A DNA stretch of 64,000 nucleotides, taken from the NCBI GenBank assembly GCA_964624585.1, contig CAZUXE010000008.1:12483-76482 (forward strand), read 5' to 3'. Each line of letters opens with the position of its first letter. Positions within the stretch are counted from its first letter, which is position 1. The stretch comes from CAZUXE01 sp964624585 (GTDB taxonomy: Bacteria; Hydrothermota; Tepidihabitantia; B3-TA06). The translations under genes and the position numbers were made by a program. The notes beneath the pieces are model-generated. The model was not told the origin of the DNA and did no database searches. It worked only from the letters and a program-made list of their open reading frames with translations. Positions 36,261 to 44,333 of the stretch are shown in pieces.

Positions 36261-36286
36261 AAATGTCTCCTTTTTGGATTTTAGAA

Positions 36287-36315
36287 AGTATAGGACACGA
36301 ACTGTTTTTTGTCAA
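36287..36315 (-). promoter_or_regulatory. Sigma70-type promoter for the secreted protein gene
   Basis: Minus-strand TTGACA, 17-bp spacer, TATACT, 26 bp upstream of the ATG. Confidence 0.65.
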
Positions 36316-36642
36316 GGGATATTAAACAGAAGCAGTTTTAGCCAAAGATACAGTCAATTATCCCTTCAAGAAAAAACTTTCGAAGAAACCGGAGCAGCTG
36401 TTTCTCTATAGATAAGTCTTAAGGCTTGCAGAGTTCCTTGAGAAAAAAATGTCGGAACGAACCTTGCGTTTAATATCGTTTCCGATATCGTCCTGTGGCG
36501 CGTGCTTGATGACTTCATAAGATTTCAACAGAGAACCCCTAACACATCGCTTATACTTTTCTGGGTTTCTATAGCTGTTTATCAATAATTTCCTTAAAAC
36601 CCTTCATATTGAGTCTATGCCGTTTAATTGGACAAACTTAGA
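36316..36642. other. Divergent intergenic region, no gene recognised
   Basis: About 330 bp between two divergent promoters. No coding frame, RNA gene or strong hairpin that I can support. Confidence 0.5.
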
Positions 36643-36670
36643 TTGACAAATCAGCTTAATGTAGTATACT
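36643..36670 (+). promoter_or_regulatory. Sigma70-type promoter for the ACT / DUF4388 pair
   Basis: TTGACA, 16-bp spacer, TATACT, followed by GGAGG and the ATG at 36687. Confidence 0.75.
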
Positions 36671-36686
36671 TTTTTTCGGAGGAATA

Positions 36687-37157
36687 ATGTCTGGAGCAGT
36701 CGAATTAATCGAAACGAGGAGTGATATGGCGATGGTTGTGGCAAGGTCTATGCCCAACCGTCCAGGTATCGCGGCTGAACTGTTTTTATCACTTGGTAAA
36801 GGCGGTTTTAATATAGAGATGATTTCTGAAAGCGCCGTTGAAGGCAAGTTAGCAGATATCGCATTTGCTATAGATGAGCAGAAAGTCTCTCAAGTAGAGG
36901 AATATCTCAAGTCTTCTAAAACCTTACCGGTTAAGGATTTTAGTATTGAGAAGAATCTTGGGATATTGACAATTTTTGGAAAAAATCTGTCGGCGCAACC
37001 GGGAATTGCCGGTAAAGTGTTCTCACTTTTAGCCCAGGAAGCGATAAATATTAAAATGATAAGTACTTCGCTATCGTCAATTAGTGTTCTAATTAAAAGT
37101 GAATACCTTGCGCCGGCTAAAAATCTTATGTCTAAAGAGTTTGGTGTGAATGCTTGA
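36687..37157 (+). CDS. Stand-alone tandem ACT-domain protein (aspartokinase regulatory type)
   Basis: 156 residues with two ACT domains: residues about 15-80 (SMPNRPGIAAELFLSLGKGGFNIEMI) and about 88-155 (LGILTIFGKNLSAQPGIAGKVFSLLAQEAINIKMISTS). The second is very like the C-terminal ACT of aspartokinase, but no kinase domain is present. It may be a free regulatory or amino-acid-sensing protein. ATG with GGAGG; overlaps the next gene by 8 bp. Confidence 0.88.
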   Translation: MSGAVELIETRSDMAMVVARSMPNRPGIAAELFLSLGKGGFNIEMISESAVEGKLADIAFAIDEQKVSQVEEYLKSSKTLPVKDFSIEKNLGILTIFGKNLSAQPGIAGKVFSLLAQEAINIKMISTSLSSISVLIKSEYLAPAKNLMSKEFGVNA

Positions 37158-38121
37158 AGGTACTATAGAAAGACAAGGTTTTCTGGATACCATACAACTT
37201 CTCAGTATGAGTCGGAAAACCGGTAGGTTAGAAATAAAGGGGAATTCGGAAGGTAACCTTTTCTTTGCAGAAGGTCAATTACTGGATTGCATTATAGGGG
37301 CGCTTTCAGGAGATGAAGCTTTTATTGAACTTTTTATTCTCGTCTCCGGCAGTTTTAAGTTTTTTGAAGAGAAGGTTTCTGTAAATAGGCGAATTAATAA
37401 ATCCTTGACCGATTTGTTGATGGAGGCTTCCAAATACGCCACCCTGTGGGATGAAGCCAAAACAGAGATTCCCTATGAAGACGCAGCTCTTGTTCTTGTT
37501 CCAGTTGACCCTCGTTCAACAAAAATGTTTACCTTTGATTCATTAGCTTGGGCAATTGTATCTTTAGTTAATGGCAAACGCTCTTTTGCAGAAATTGCAC
37601 GGCTTCTTCAACATCCTAAAACCAAAATAGCGATTACTGTTTCTAAACTAAAAAAAGAAGGAATAATTGCTATTGAAGATGCTGAATCCGCATTGTTGCG
37701 TTCCGTGTTTCGTAAAACCACTCGCCTTCTTCATCAGTTGATGCAGAGCAGAGTAAAACCAAAGGTACGCGAACGTATTTTTACAGACTTGAATAAATGG
37801 ACATTCACAAAGGGTTTTGATATTAGAATTCTGGAAAATGATGGTGTTATAAATAATATTTCATACGATATGCCAATAGAAGAAAAACGATTGTCCTACA
37901 GGCAAACACTTGAGAAAATATACGAAGCTGCCATTGCTGGAGTAAATAGAACGGAGCTTCAGGATTATATGGCTGATTTATATGAAAGAATGGATGATAA
38001 AGAACGTACTATCATCAAGGAATCAGGCCTAAAGAAATACTTTGATTCAGGTTCTAAGGGTAAGCGGGCAGCGGAAGATTATTGGGAAAATACTTCAGGG
38101 ACAGTTGGCTTTCCACGTTAA
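37150..38121 (+). CDS. DUF4388 (PATAN) domain protein
   Basis: 323 residues, no signal peptide. The N-terminal DUF4388 domain (about 1-115) has the typical pattern LEGTIERQGFLDTIQLLSMSRKTGRLEIK, LFFAEGQLLDCIIG, SGSFKFFEE. The middle (about 115-180) resembles the winged-helix tail often found with it (LVNGKRSFAEIARLLQHPKTKIAITVSKLKKEGII). The last 130 residues are helical and unassigned. DUF4388 proteins work with small GTPases and Roadblock proteins in signalling; a Roadblock gene lies just downstream on the other strand. Confidence 0.85.
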   Translation: MLEGTIERQGFLDTIQLLSMSRKTGRLEIKGNSEGNLFFAEGQLLDCIIGALSGDEAFIELFILVSGSFKFFEEKVSVNRRINKSLTDLLMEASKYATLWDEAKTEIPYEDAALVLVPVDPRSTKMFTFDSLAWAIVSLVNGKRSFAEIARLLQHPKTKIAITVSKLKKEGIIAIEDAESALLRSVFRKTTRLLHQLMQSRVKPKVRERIFTDLNKWTFTKGFDIRILENDGVINNISYDMPIEEKRLSYRQTLEKIYEAAIAGVNRTELQDYMADLYERMDDKERTIIKESGLKKYFDSGSKGKRAAEDYWENTSGTVGFPR

Positions 38122-38122
38122 G

Positions 38123-38147
38123 TTAAGCAAAACTGCATTTTGCTTAA
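38123..38147. terminator. 10-bp inverted repeat between convergent genes
   Basis: A perfect 10-bp stem TTAAGCAAAA/TTTTGCTTAA with a 5-nt loop begins one base after the DUF4388 gene stop codon and lies 72 bp after the Roadblock gene stop on the other strand. There is no long T tract, but its place between convergent stops suggests a terminator or 3'-end stabiliser. Confidence 0.5.
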
Positions 38148-38218
38148 ATGGCAGTTAATGCCGTATCAACTCTTGATAAAAAACAGCTATTACCTTTAAG
38201 TTTTTAAGACTTTAGAAC

Positions 38219-38593
38219 TCAAAGGTCAGGCAGTGCATCCTTTAGCTTTGCGGCATAAACCTTGCTTACATACCTTACTGCGCCAAGATTCGCTCCGCGT
38301 GGTACTCCGATAGCTAAAAATATTGTACCATTCTCGTCAAGGGGTTTGGTAATAAAATGTGCATCTACCGTGGAAATCAAATTATCCACCAATTTTCCCT
38401 TCTTTATTTCATTGACTACCCTTACAGTGCTTCTCATAACTTCGGTAAGCATGGCGCTTGTGAATTCAACATTGCTTTCCGCTTCTCTTGTTTTGGAGGC
38501 CAGCAATAGGCCATCTTCACCAACTACACAAATTGAGAAAGCCTCCTGTATCCACTCGGCAATTTCCTCAATATATTTCTGCACGTTCTGCAT
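38219..38593 (-). CDS. Roadblock/LC7 domain protein (MglB-like)
   Basis: 124 residues covering a single Roadblock/LC7 domain: an N-terminal helix (VQKYIEEIAEWIQEAFSICVVGEDGLLLAS), a long helix (SAMLTEVMRSTVRVVNEI), strands DAHFITKPLDENGTIFLAIGV, and a C-terminal helix. Such proteins dimerise and regulate Ras-like GTPases (MglB/MglA). No GTPase gene is in the window. Start ATG with AGGAGG. The promoter lies about 95 bp upstream, inside the sequence duplicated at the scaffold gap. Confidence 0.88.
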   Translation of the reverse strand: MQNVQKYIEEIAEWIQEAFSICVVGEDGLLLASKTREAESNVEFTSAMLTEVMRSTVRVVNEIKKGKLVDNLISTVDAHFITKPLDENGTIFLAIGVPRGANLGAVRYVSKVYAAKLKDALPDL

Positions 38594-38687
38594 TAAAAGC
38601 CTCCTAGAATAAATTTCGTTTAGGATGCAAGCTCTTCTATAATTAAATTAAGGCATCCCATGAATCACGGATGTTAATCCTATAGAT

Positions 38688-38716
38688 ATAGTATTCAATT
38701 AAACAAGCTTTGTCAA
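38688..38716 (-). promoter_or_regulatory. Probable promoter for the Roadblock gene
   Basis: Minus-strand TTGACA, 17-bp spacer, TACTAT. The same sequence is repeated at 38833-38861 beyond the gap, because the gap flanks are identical. Confidence 0.5.
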
Positions 38717-38719
38717 GAA

Positions 38720-38819
38720 NNNNNNNNNNNNNNNNNNNNNNNNNNNNNNNNNNNNNNNNNNNNNNNNNNNNNNNNNNNNNNNNNNNNNNNNNNNNNNNNN
38801 NNNNNNNNNNNNNNNNNNN
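38720..38819. other. Assembly gap (100 N) with 45-bp identical flanks
   Basis: The 45 bases before the gap (38675-38719) are identical to the 45 bases after it (38820-38864). The contig ends therefore overlap and the 100 N are probably a placeholder; the true sequence may have no gap and only one copy of the 45 bp. Confidence 0.9.
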
Positions 38820-39001
38820 TAATCCTATAGATATAGTATTCAATTAAACAAGCTTTGTCAAGAAGCCTGTAGGTGAAATTGTTTTGGATAAAACTGCGAA
38901 GGAGCTTTATAGATGTTTTGATATATAATAAAGTAGCTTGTAGGGAATAACTATGTCTCCATAAATTAGGAGTATTTCCATGTATCGACTGTGCATAAAC
39001 C

Positions 39002-39030
39002 TTGACTTCGGGATAGTAATAAGGTAAAAT
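39002..39030 (+). promoter_or_regulatory. Promoter of the gamma-CA-pyr operon (near-leaderless)
   Basis: TTGACT, 17-bp spacer, TAAAAT. Nine bases separate the -10 box from ATG 39040, leaving a leader of at most about three bases and no Shine-Dalgarno sequence. Confidence 0.65.
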
Positions 39031-39039
39031 CCAGATAAG

Positions 39040-39549
39040 ATGTATGAATCCCAAGAACCAAGCATAAAAGCAAAACGCTGTTTTATTGCTGCGGGCGCGC
39101 AGCTTATAGGTAGAGTAGAGCTGGGAGAACTTTCCAGCGTATGGTATAATGCCGTTATTCGCGGCGATATCAATTATATAAAAATCGGAAGCAAAACCAA
39201 TATTCAGGATAACTGTGTTCTGCATGTAACACATGAACTTCCCGTAATTATAGGCGATAGTGTTACTATTGGTCATGGCGCTGTAATTCATGGATGTAGC
39301 ATAGAGGACGATGTGCTTATTGGAATGGGCGCTATTGTGTTAGATGGTGCGAAAATTGGCAAGGGTTCTGTGATTGCTGCAGGTACGCTGGTTAAAGAAA
39401 GAATGGATGTTCCGCCTCATTCACTAGTTGCAGGAGTTCCAGGGGTTATCAAACGCACTCTTGATCCGTCTACTATTAAGATGATTCGTCAAGCTGGGGA
39501 ACATTACGTTGAACAAACCCTGAGGCATCTTCAGGAGATTGGTGAATGA
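39040..39549 (+). CDS. Gamma carbonic anhydrase-like hexapeptide-repeat protein
   Basis: 169 residues forming a left-handed beta helix (hexapeptide repeats such as VIIGDSVTIGHGAVIHGCSIEDDVLIGMGAIVL). The histidines of gamma carbonic anhydrases/YrdA proteins are in place: HVTHE, GHGAVIHG. R and D of VIRGDINYIKIG are also conserved. Zinc binding at a trimer interface is expected; whether it hydrates CO2 is not known. First gene of the operon ending in pyrC; ends with an ATGA overlap. Confidence 0.88.
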   Translation: MYESQEPSIKAKRCFIAAGAQLIGRVELGELSSVWYNAVIRGDINYIKIGSKTNIQDNCVLHVTHELPVIIGDSVTIGHGAVIHGCSIEDDVLIGMGAIVLDGAKIGKGSVIAAGTLVKERMDVPPHSLVAGVPGVIKRTLDPSTIKMIRQAGEHYVEQTLRHLQEIGE

Positions 39550-41240
39550 AGGCTTTATTCAGAATAGTCGCTTTGGCACTAGCGGCTGTTTTAATTCTTT
39601 CATCAACCGGCTGTTGGTTGTTTATAAACAGAGATAAATACGAAGCCGAGGCTCTAGCGTTATTTCAGACAGGGGAGTCGTTTTATAAGAAGAATGACTA
39701 TACAAACGCCATTGCCAGCTACGATATTTTGATAAAAAAATACCCCTATTCTCAACTGCTTGATGATGCTTACTATATGATATCGCTATCTTTTGCCAAG
39801 AATAAAGACTGGGAACATGCGGTAGGTGCGGCACAAAAATTATTCACCATTGCTCCATCTTCGCCACTTGTTCATAAAACCTTTATTATAAAGGCTGAAG
39901 GATATGAAAACATGGGAATGTATCCAGAGGCTATTGCTTCATATTTTGATACATACCTGTATTCTAAAAATCACGCAGAGGTCTCGATTGCTGAAACCAA
40001 GGCTAAGAATCTTTTGGGCAGAGAAGAAGACTATCACGCGCTTCAGAACTTATATGCAACCTATAAAAGAACAAATGTCGCGGAATGGCTTCTATATCAA
40101 CTAGGTTCACGTGCCTTTGACTTAAAGGAGTACGAGGCTTCCGAAAGGTATTTTGCAGAATTAAGAAGGAGATTTCCTCACAGTCGCTATATAGATAAAA
40201 TAGAAGGAAGAGAAATAACTGCGGCAACATTAAAAGGCGAATTAGTCTGCGGTGTGTTGTTGCCCTTGAGTGGAAGTTTTTCAACCTATGGTCAAAATGT
40301 CAAAAGGGGTGTTGAATTAGCGCATTCGTTTAAGAGCGCTTCTCCAATTAAACTTATCTATTACGATACCCAGTCTAATCCGGCTCAGGCCGCCCAGGGA
40401 ATACAGGAACTTATAGTCAAGGGGGCTAAGGTAGTAATAGGTCCCCTTACCTCTAAAGAAGTTGAAGCAAGTGTGAAAATTGCAGCTATAAATGGTGTGA
40501 TTATGATTTCTCCTACTTCAACCGATCCAAACTTACTTTCGCTTTATGAAGGATTATTTCAACTTAATTCCTATCCAGAAGAAGAGACCAGACAAATTGC
40601 CAAATATGCACTTAAGAAGGGAGTTAAGAAATTCGGTATACTCTATCCTCAAAACAAGCAAGGAAGGTTTCTTGCCGATGTTTTCAGCGCCACAGTTAAA
40701 GCGCGCGGCGCACAGCTACTTTATTCAATAGCTCTTAGTGACACTGTAGTTAATATGAAAGAAACCTTTCTGACTATTCGTCATCAAGGAGCTGAAGCAG
40801 TATTTGTTCCTTTTGATGAACATCAACTACTCTCGGTTGTTCCACAAATCGGTTACTATAAAATGAAAACTTTTATTCTGGGCCTTGATGATTTTGCAGA
40901 TGAGGAAATACTGCGAAAGGGAGGTGTTACCTTTGAGGGAATTTGGTTCGCTTCACCGCCTGGTAGAATAACTTCACCACATTTCTTTGAAACCTTCTAC
41001 AGTCATTACCAGCGTAAGTATACTCAGAGTCCTGATTGGGCGTCCGCCCTGGGTTATGACGCCTATAATTTTCTCTACGATGCTTTAACTGAGGGGAAAA
41101 ACCGTGGTTTGGATGAATCTCTTAGGAATATTAAAAATCGTAAAGGGGTTATGGGAAGATTGGTGTATTTAAGCAGTCCTTCCGCTCCTGCGATAAGAAT
41201 TTATACTATTTACAAGAATGAAGTTAAGGAGATTAAATGA
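39546..41240 (+). CDS. Lipoprotein with TPR repeats and a type 1 periplasmic-binding domain
   Basis: 564 residues. Lipoprotein signal MKALFRIVALALAAVLILSSTGC. Residues about 35-215 are TPR/YfiO-like helical repeats (ALFQTGESFYKKNDYTNAIASYDILIKKYPYS). Residues about 235-560 are a Leu/Ile/Val-binding-type domain (GVLLPLSGSFSTYGQNVKRGVELA, KVVIGPLTSKEVEASVKIAAINGVIMISPTSTDPNL, FILGLDDFADEEILRKGG). The arrangement parallels LpoA, the outer-membrane activator of penicillin-binding protein 1A, but could equally be a solute sensor. It overlaps both neighbours by 4 nt. Confidence 0.85.
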   Translation: MKALFRIVALALAAVLILSSTGCWLFINRDKYEAEALALFQTGESFYKKNDYTNAIASYDILIKKYPYSQLLDDAYYMISLSFAKNKDWEHAVGAAQKLFTIAPSSPLVHKTFIIKAEGYENMGMYPEAIASYFDTYLYSKNHAEVSIAETKAKNLLGREEDYHALQNLYATYKRTNVAEWLLYQLGSRAFDLKEYEASERYFAELRRRFPHSRYIDKIEGREITAATLKGELVCGVLLPLSGSFSTYGQNVKRGVELAHSFKSASPIKLIYYDTQSNPAQAAQGIQELIVKGAKVVIGPLTSKEVEASVKIAAINGVIMISPTSTDPNLLSLYEGLFQLNSYPEEETRQIAKYALKKGVKKFGILYPQNKQGRFLADVFSATVKARGAQLLYSIALSDTVVNMKETFLTIRHQGAEAVFVPFDEHQLLSVVPQIGYYKMKTFILGLDDFADEEILRKGGVTFEGIWFASPPGRITSPHFFETFYSHYQRKYTQSPDWASALGYDAYNFLYDALTEGKNRGLDESLRNIKNRKGVMGRLVYLSSPSAPAIRIYTIYKNEVKEIK

Positions 41241-41473
41241 GTGAAAACAAAAGAAAAAAGAGTAAGAGGTCTTTTCACCCTACTCAAACGCCTAGGATGC
41301 ATGTAATTAACTGGCTGTTGTTACTTATAGGCGTTGTAGTTATTGGTTTTGGATTCCTGTCACTATCCAAGGGTTCCATAACACTTGCTCCAATACTTTT
41401 GGTTGTAGGTTATTGCGTCATTATACCCATAGCACTGTTATTCAAACCAAGGATGTGGAATAACAATGCATGA
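41237..41473 (+). CDS. Small two-helix membrane protein
   Basis: 78 residues: a basic N-terminus (KRKKSKRSFHP) then two transmembrane helices (about 24-44 and 50-69) and a short cytoplasmic tail. The layout recalls DUF3098, but I cannot confirm it. It overlaps the genes on both sides (4 and 8 bp), so it is a real coupled gene. Confidence 0.75.
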   Translation: MSENKRKKSKRSFHPTQTPRMHVINWLLLLIGVVVIGFGFLSLSKGSITLAPILLVVGYCVIIPIALLFKPRMWNNNA

Positions 41474-42023
41474 GCGTCAGTTGGCCGATTCAGCCGAAAT
41501 AGGCCGAATGATTACCCGAATAGCTACTCAGGTAGTTGAGAGAAATAAAGGAACGGATAATTTAGTTCTTGTCGGAATTGTCAGGCGAGGCGATATTATT
41601 GCTCGTCGTCTGGCGGCGGAGTTAAAGCGTCTTGAAGGCCGCGATATTCCGGTTGGAGCAATAGATATCACCTTATACAGGGACGATTTGAAAATGGCGG
41701 CTGAAATGCCTATAGTACAGCAGAGTTCGGTTCCCTTTGATATTTCAGGAAAAATTGTAGTTCTGGTTGATGATGTTCTTTTTACAGGACGTACAGTTAG
41801 AGCCGCCTTGACAGAAATTCTTGACTTCGGTAGGCCCAGGGTAATTCAGTTGGCTGTTTTGGTAGATAGGGTACAGAGAGAGCTGCCTATTGGGGCAGAT
41901 TTTATTGGACGAAAGATACCGGCTGCTAAAAATGAAATTATTGATGTGTGTTTAGCAGAACTTGATTCTCAGGAAGGCATTTTTATAAAGAAGAAAATAA
42001 TTAACGAGGAGGATGAAAAGTGA
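41466..42023 (+). CDS. pyrR: PyrR, bifunctional pyrimidine regulator / uracil phosphoribosyltransferase
   Basis: 185 residues with the PRPP-binding motif VVLVDDVLFTGRTVRAAL and the PyrR features VGIVRRGDIIARRLA and VLVDRVQRELPIGADFIG. PyrR can bind pyr mRNA or make UMP from uracil. I see no attenuator structure in the very short spacers of this operon, so an enzymatic or regulatory role elsewhere is possible. Followed directly by pyrB and pyrC. Confidence 0.93.
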   Translation: MHERQLADSAEIGRMITRIATQVVERNKGTDNLVLVGIVRRGDIIARRLAAELKRLEGRDIPVGAIDITLYRDDLKMAAEMPIVQQSSVPFDISGKIVVLVDDVLFTGRTVRAALTEILDFGRPRVIQLAVLVDRVQRELPIGADFIGRKIPAAKNEIIDVCLAELDSQEGIFIKKKIINEEDEK

Positions 42024-42955
42024 TGTGGTCACACAGACATCTTCTTGGTCTTGAAGGGCTTTCTGTAGAGGAATTGACTTTTTTGCTTGATACGGCAGAG
42101 CGTTTCCACGAAGTGCTAGATAGACCTATTCCCTTCGTACCTGCTCTTAGAGGAAAAACTATCCTTAACATGTTCTATGAACCTTCCACACGTACCTCAA
42201 CCTCCTTTGCTATGGCAGGTAAAAGACTGTCAGCTGATATGGTGGGATTCAGTAAATCAAGCTCTGCTGTAAAAAAAGGCGAAACCCTTCTGGATACTGT
42301 GAAAACCATTGAATCAATGCGCATAGATGGTTTGGTTATCAGGCACTCATGCCCTGGGTCAGCTAAATTCATTGCCGACAGGGTAGACGCATTTGTAGTG
42401 AACGCAGGCGATGGCGCTCATGAACATCCCACTCAAGGACTACTAGATATGTTTGCCGCCCGTAAGCGAGTTGAGAGCTTTGAAGGCAAGCATATAGCTA
42501 TTGTTGGAGATATAGCCCACAGTCGAGTTGTCCGTTCAGCCATACATGGTTTTTCGACCATGGGAGCAAAGGTTGTAGTTTCCGGTCCGGCTACATTGAT
42601 TCCCCATAACTTTAAACAGGCTTTCCCTGATGTGGAAATTGAAACCAATTTCGATAGGCTCATTCCCGATATGGATATGATAATGATGCTTAGAATACAA
42701 ATGGAACGTCAACACAAGGGATTATTTCCTTCAATTAGGGAATATCGTAAGCTTTATTGTCTTACTGAAGATAGATTGAAAAGGGCTAAGCCAGACGTTG
42801 TGGTAATGCATCCGGGGCCTATGAACCGTGGTGTTGAAATAGAGCCTCGTGTTGCTGATGGAGCGAATTCTGTAATTCTCAATCAAGTAAAAGCCGGCGT
42901 AGCTGTAAGAATGGCGGTTCTTTACATACTGGCTGGAGGTGAACTTGAACGCTAA
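42020..42955 (+). CDS. pyrB: Aspartate carbamoyltransferase catalytic chain
   Basis: 311 residues, typical length. Carbamoyl-phosphate site FYEPSTRTSTSFAMAGKRL, SSAVKKGETLLDT, HPTQGLLDMF and the C-terminal MHPGPMNRGVEI. It makes carbamoyl aspartate in pyrimidine synthesis. Two starts are possible: GTG 42020 (AGGAGG at 7 nt spacing) and the adjacent ATG 42023. No pyrI regulatory-chain gene is adjacent. Confidence 0.96.
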   Translation: MMWSHRHLLGLEGLSVEELTFLLDTAERFHEVLDRPIPFVPALRGKTILNMFYEPSTRTSTSFAMAGKRLSADMVGFSKSSSAVKKGETLLDTVKTIESMRIDGLVIRHSCPGSAKFIADRVDAFVVNAGDGAHEHPTQGLLDMFAARKRVESFEGKHIAIVGDIAHSRVVRSAIHGFSTMGAKVVVSGPATLIPHNFKQAFPDVEIETNFDRLIPDMDMIMMLRIQMERQHKGLFPSIREYRKLYCLTEDRLKRAKPDVVVMHPGPMNRGVEIEPRVADGANSVILNQVKAGVAVRMAVLYILAGGELER

Positions 42956-44222
42956 ATTCCTCATAACGGGCGGATTTGTTTTCTTTCCACAAGAAAGAGC
43001 AATTAGGCAAGTGGATATAGAGATTGTTGACGGAAGGATATCAAGAATTGGAAGCGGACTTTCTCATGAAGCAGATGTTCAGATAATTGAAGCAAGCTCT
43101 AAGCTTATATCACCAGGTTTTATTGATTTACATGTTCATCTTCGTGAACCGGGCAGGGAGGACAAGGAAACCCTTGCATCAGGCGCAATGGCTGCTTTAG
43201 CCGGAGGCTTTACTACTATCTGTGCAATGCCGAATACCTCTCCTCCAACGGATACCAGAGAGCAGGCTGCGTATATAAAAAAGACCTCACAAGACTTAGG
43301 CCTGGCGCGCATTCTTCCTATAGGAACTGCAACTAAGGGTAGAGGAGGCAAGGAAATTTCGGAATATGCCTTTTTGAAAGAAGGTGGTGCTGTTGCCTTT
43401 TCAGATGATGGCGACTGGATAGTTGCCTCCAATGTGATGCAGTGTGCATTGGAATATGCAGATATGCTGGATATGCCTGTTATTACTCATGCTGAGGATC
43501 CTTCATTGTGCGAAGATGGCGTTATGAACGAGAGCAAAGTTTCCGCCAAGTTAGGATTAGCTGTAAGGCCTGCTGTTGCAGAAGAGATTGCCTTATCCAG
43601 AGACCTTGCGCTTGCCGCCTACACAAAAGCTCATTTGCATGTAGCTCATCTTTCCACGAAGAAAGGTGTTGAGATGCTTCGTGCTGCACGCGCCGCTGGG
43701 GTTAGGGTTACTGCTGAAGTAAGTCCTCATCACCTGACTTTGACAGATGAAGCCTTGGCCGGTTTTGATTCCAACTACAAGCTTAATCCTCCATTGAGAA
43801 CGGAAGACGATAGGCTTGCTTTAATTGAAGGATTGCTTGATGGAACCATTCAGGCTATTGCCACAGATCATGCTCCCCATAGCCTTGAAGAAAAGGAACA
43901 AGAACTTAACCTAGCTCCTGCAGGAATAATTGGTTTGCAGACCGCACTTCCTGTAGTTTGGGAGGCCTTGGTTAAGCCAAATAAACTTCGCGCTGAGCTA
44001 GTACTTGCCGCTTTAACCCAGGGGCCGGCTTCAGTGATTGGACTTTCCAAGAATCTTGAGGAAGGAATTGAAGCCGATTTAGTAATTTTTAATCCTGAAC
44101 GCCGTTGGATATTTAACTCAACAAACAATAAATCGCTTTCTGAAAATTCGCCATGGTTCTCTAAGGAACTAACCGGTAAAATAGAGCATGTATTCTTGCA
44201 GGAAAAACATTTTGAATTCTAA
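42945..44222 (+). CDS. pyrC: Dihydroorotase
   Basis: 425 residues, class I dihydroorotase. Metal site motif DLHVHLREPG, further ligands in HAEDPSLC and HVAHLST, and the catalytic ATDHAPH. It closes the ring to dihydroorotate after PyrB. A GTG at 42939 shares a base with GGAGG (42935-42939), so it cannot use it. A TTG at 42945 lies 5 nt after GGAGG and is the better start. It overlaps the pyrB 3' end and is followed by a strong terminator. Confidence 0.93.
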   Translation: MNAKFLITGGFVFFPQERAIRQVDIEIVDGRISRIGSGLSHEADVQIIEASSKLISPGFIDLHVHLREPGREDKETLASGAMAALAGGFTTICAMPNTSPPTDTREQAAYIKKTSQDLGLARILPIGTATKGRGGKEISEYAFLKEGGAVAFSDDGDWIVASNVMQCALEYADMLDMPVITHAEDPSLCEDGVMNESKVSAKLGLAVRPAVAEEIALSRDLALAAYTKAHLHVAHLSTKKGVEMLRAARAAGVRVTAEVSPHHLTLTDEALAGFDSNYKLNPPLRTEDDRLALIEGLLDGTIQAIATDHAPHSLEEKEQELNLAPAGIIGLQTALPVVWEALVKPNKLRAELVLAALTQGPASVIGLSKNLEEGIEADLVIFNPERRWIFNSTNNKSLSENSPWFSKELTGKIEHVFLQEKHFEF

Positions 44223-44304
44223 TAAAAAAGAGCCTTGGGATTCTAAATATAATGGGATTTTTGTCTGTCAGCGCTAGACTTGATATTTATTGAAAGATAT
44301 TGAA

Positions 44305-44333
44305 AAGAGAGGCGGTTTTCCGCCTCTCTTTCT
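44305..44333 (+). terminator. Bidirectional terminator between pyrC and the glycosyltransferase gene
   Basis: An 11-bp stem AAGAGAGGCGG/CCGCCTCTCTT with a TTTT loop. Plus-strand reading ends in TTTCT; minus-strand reading ends in TTTTC directly after the glycosyltransferase stop codon. It can end both convergent transcripts. Confidence 0.9.
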
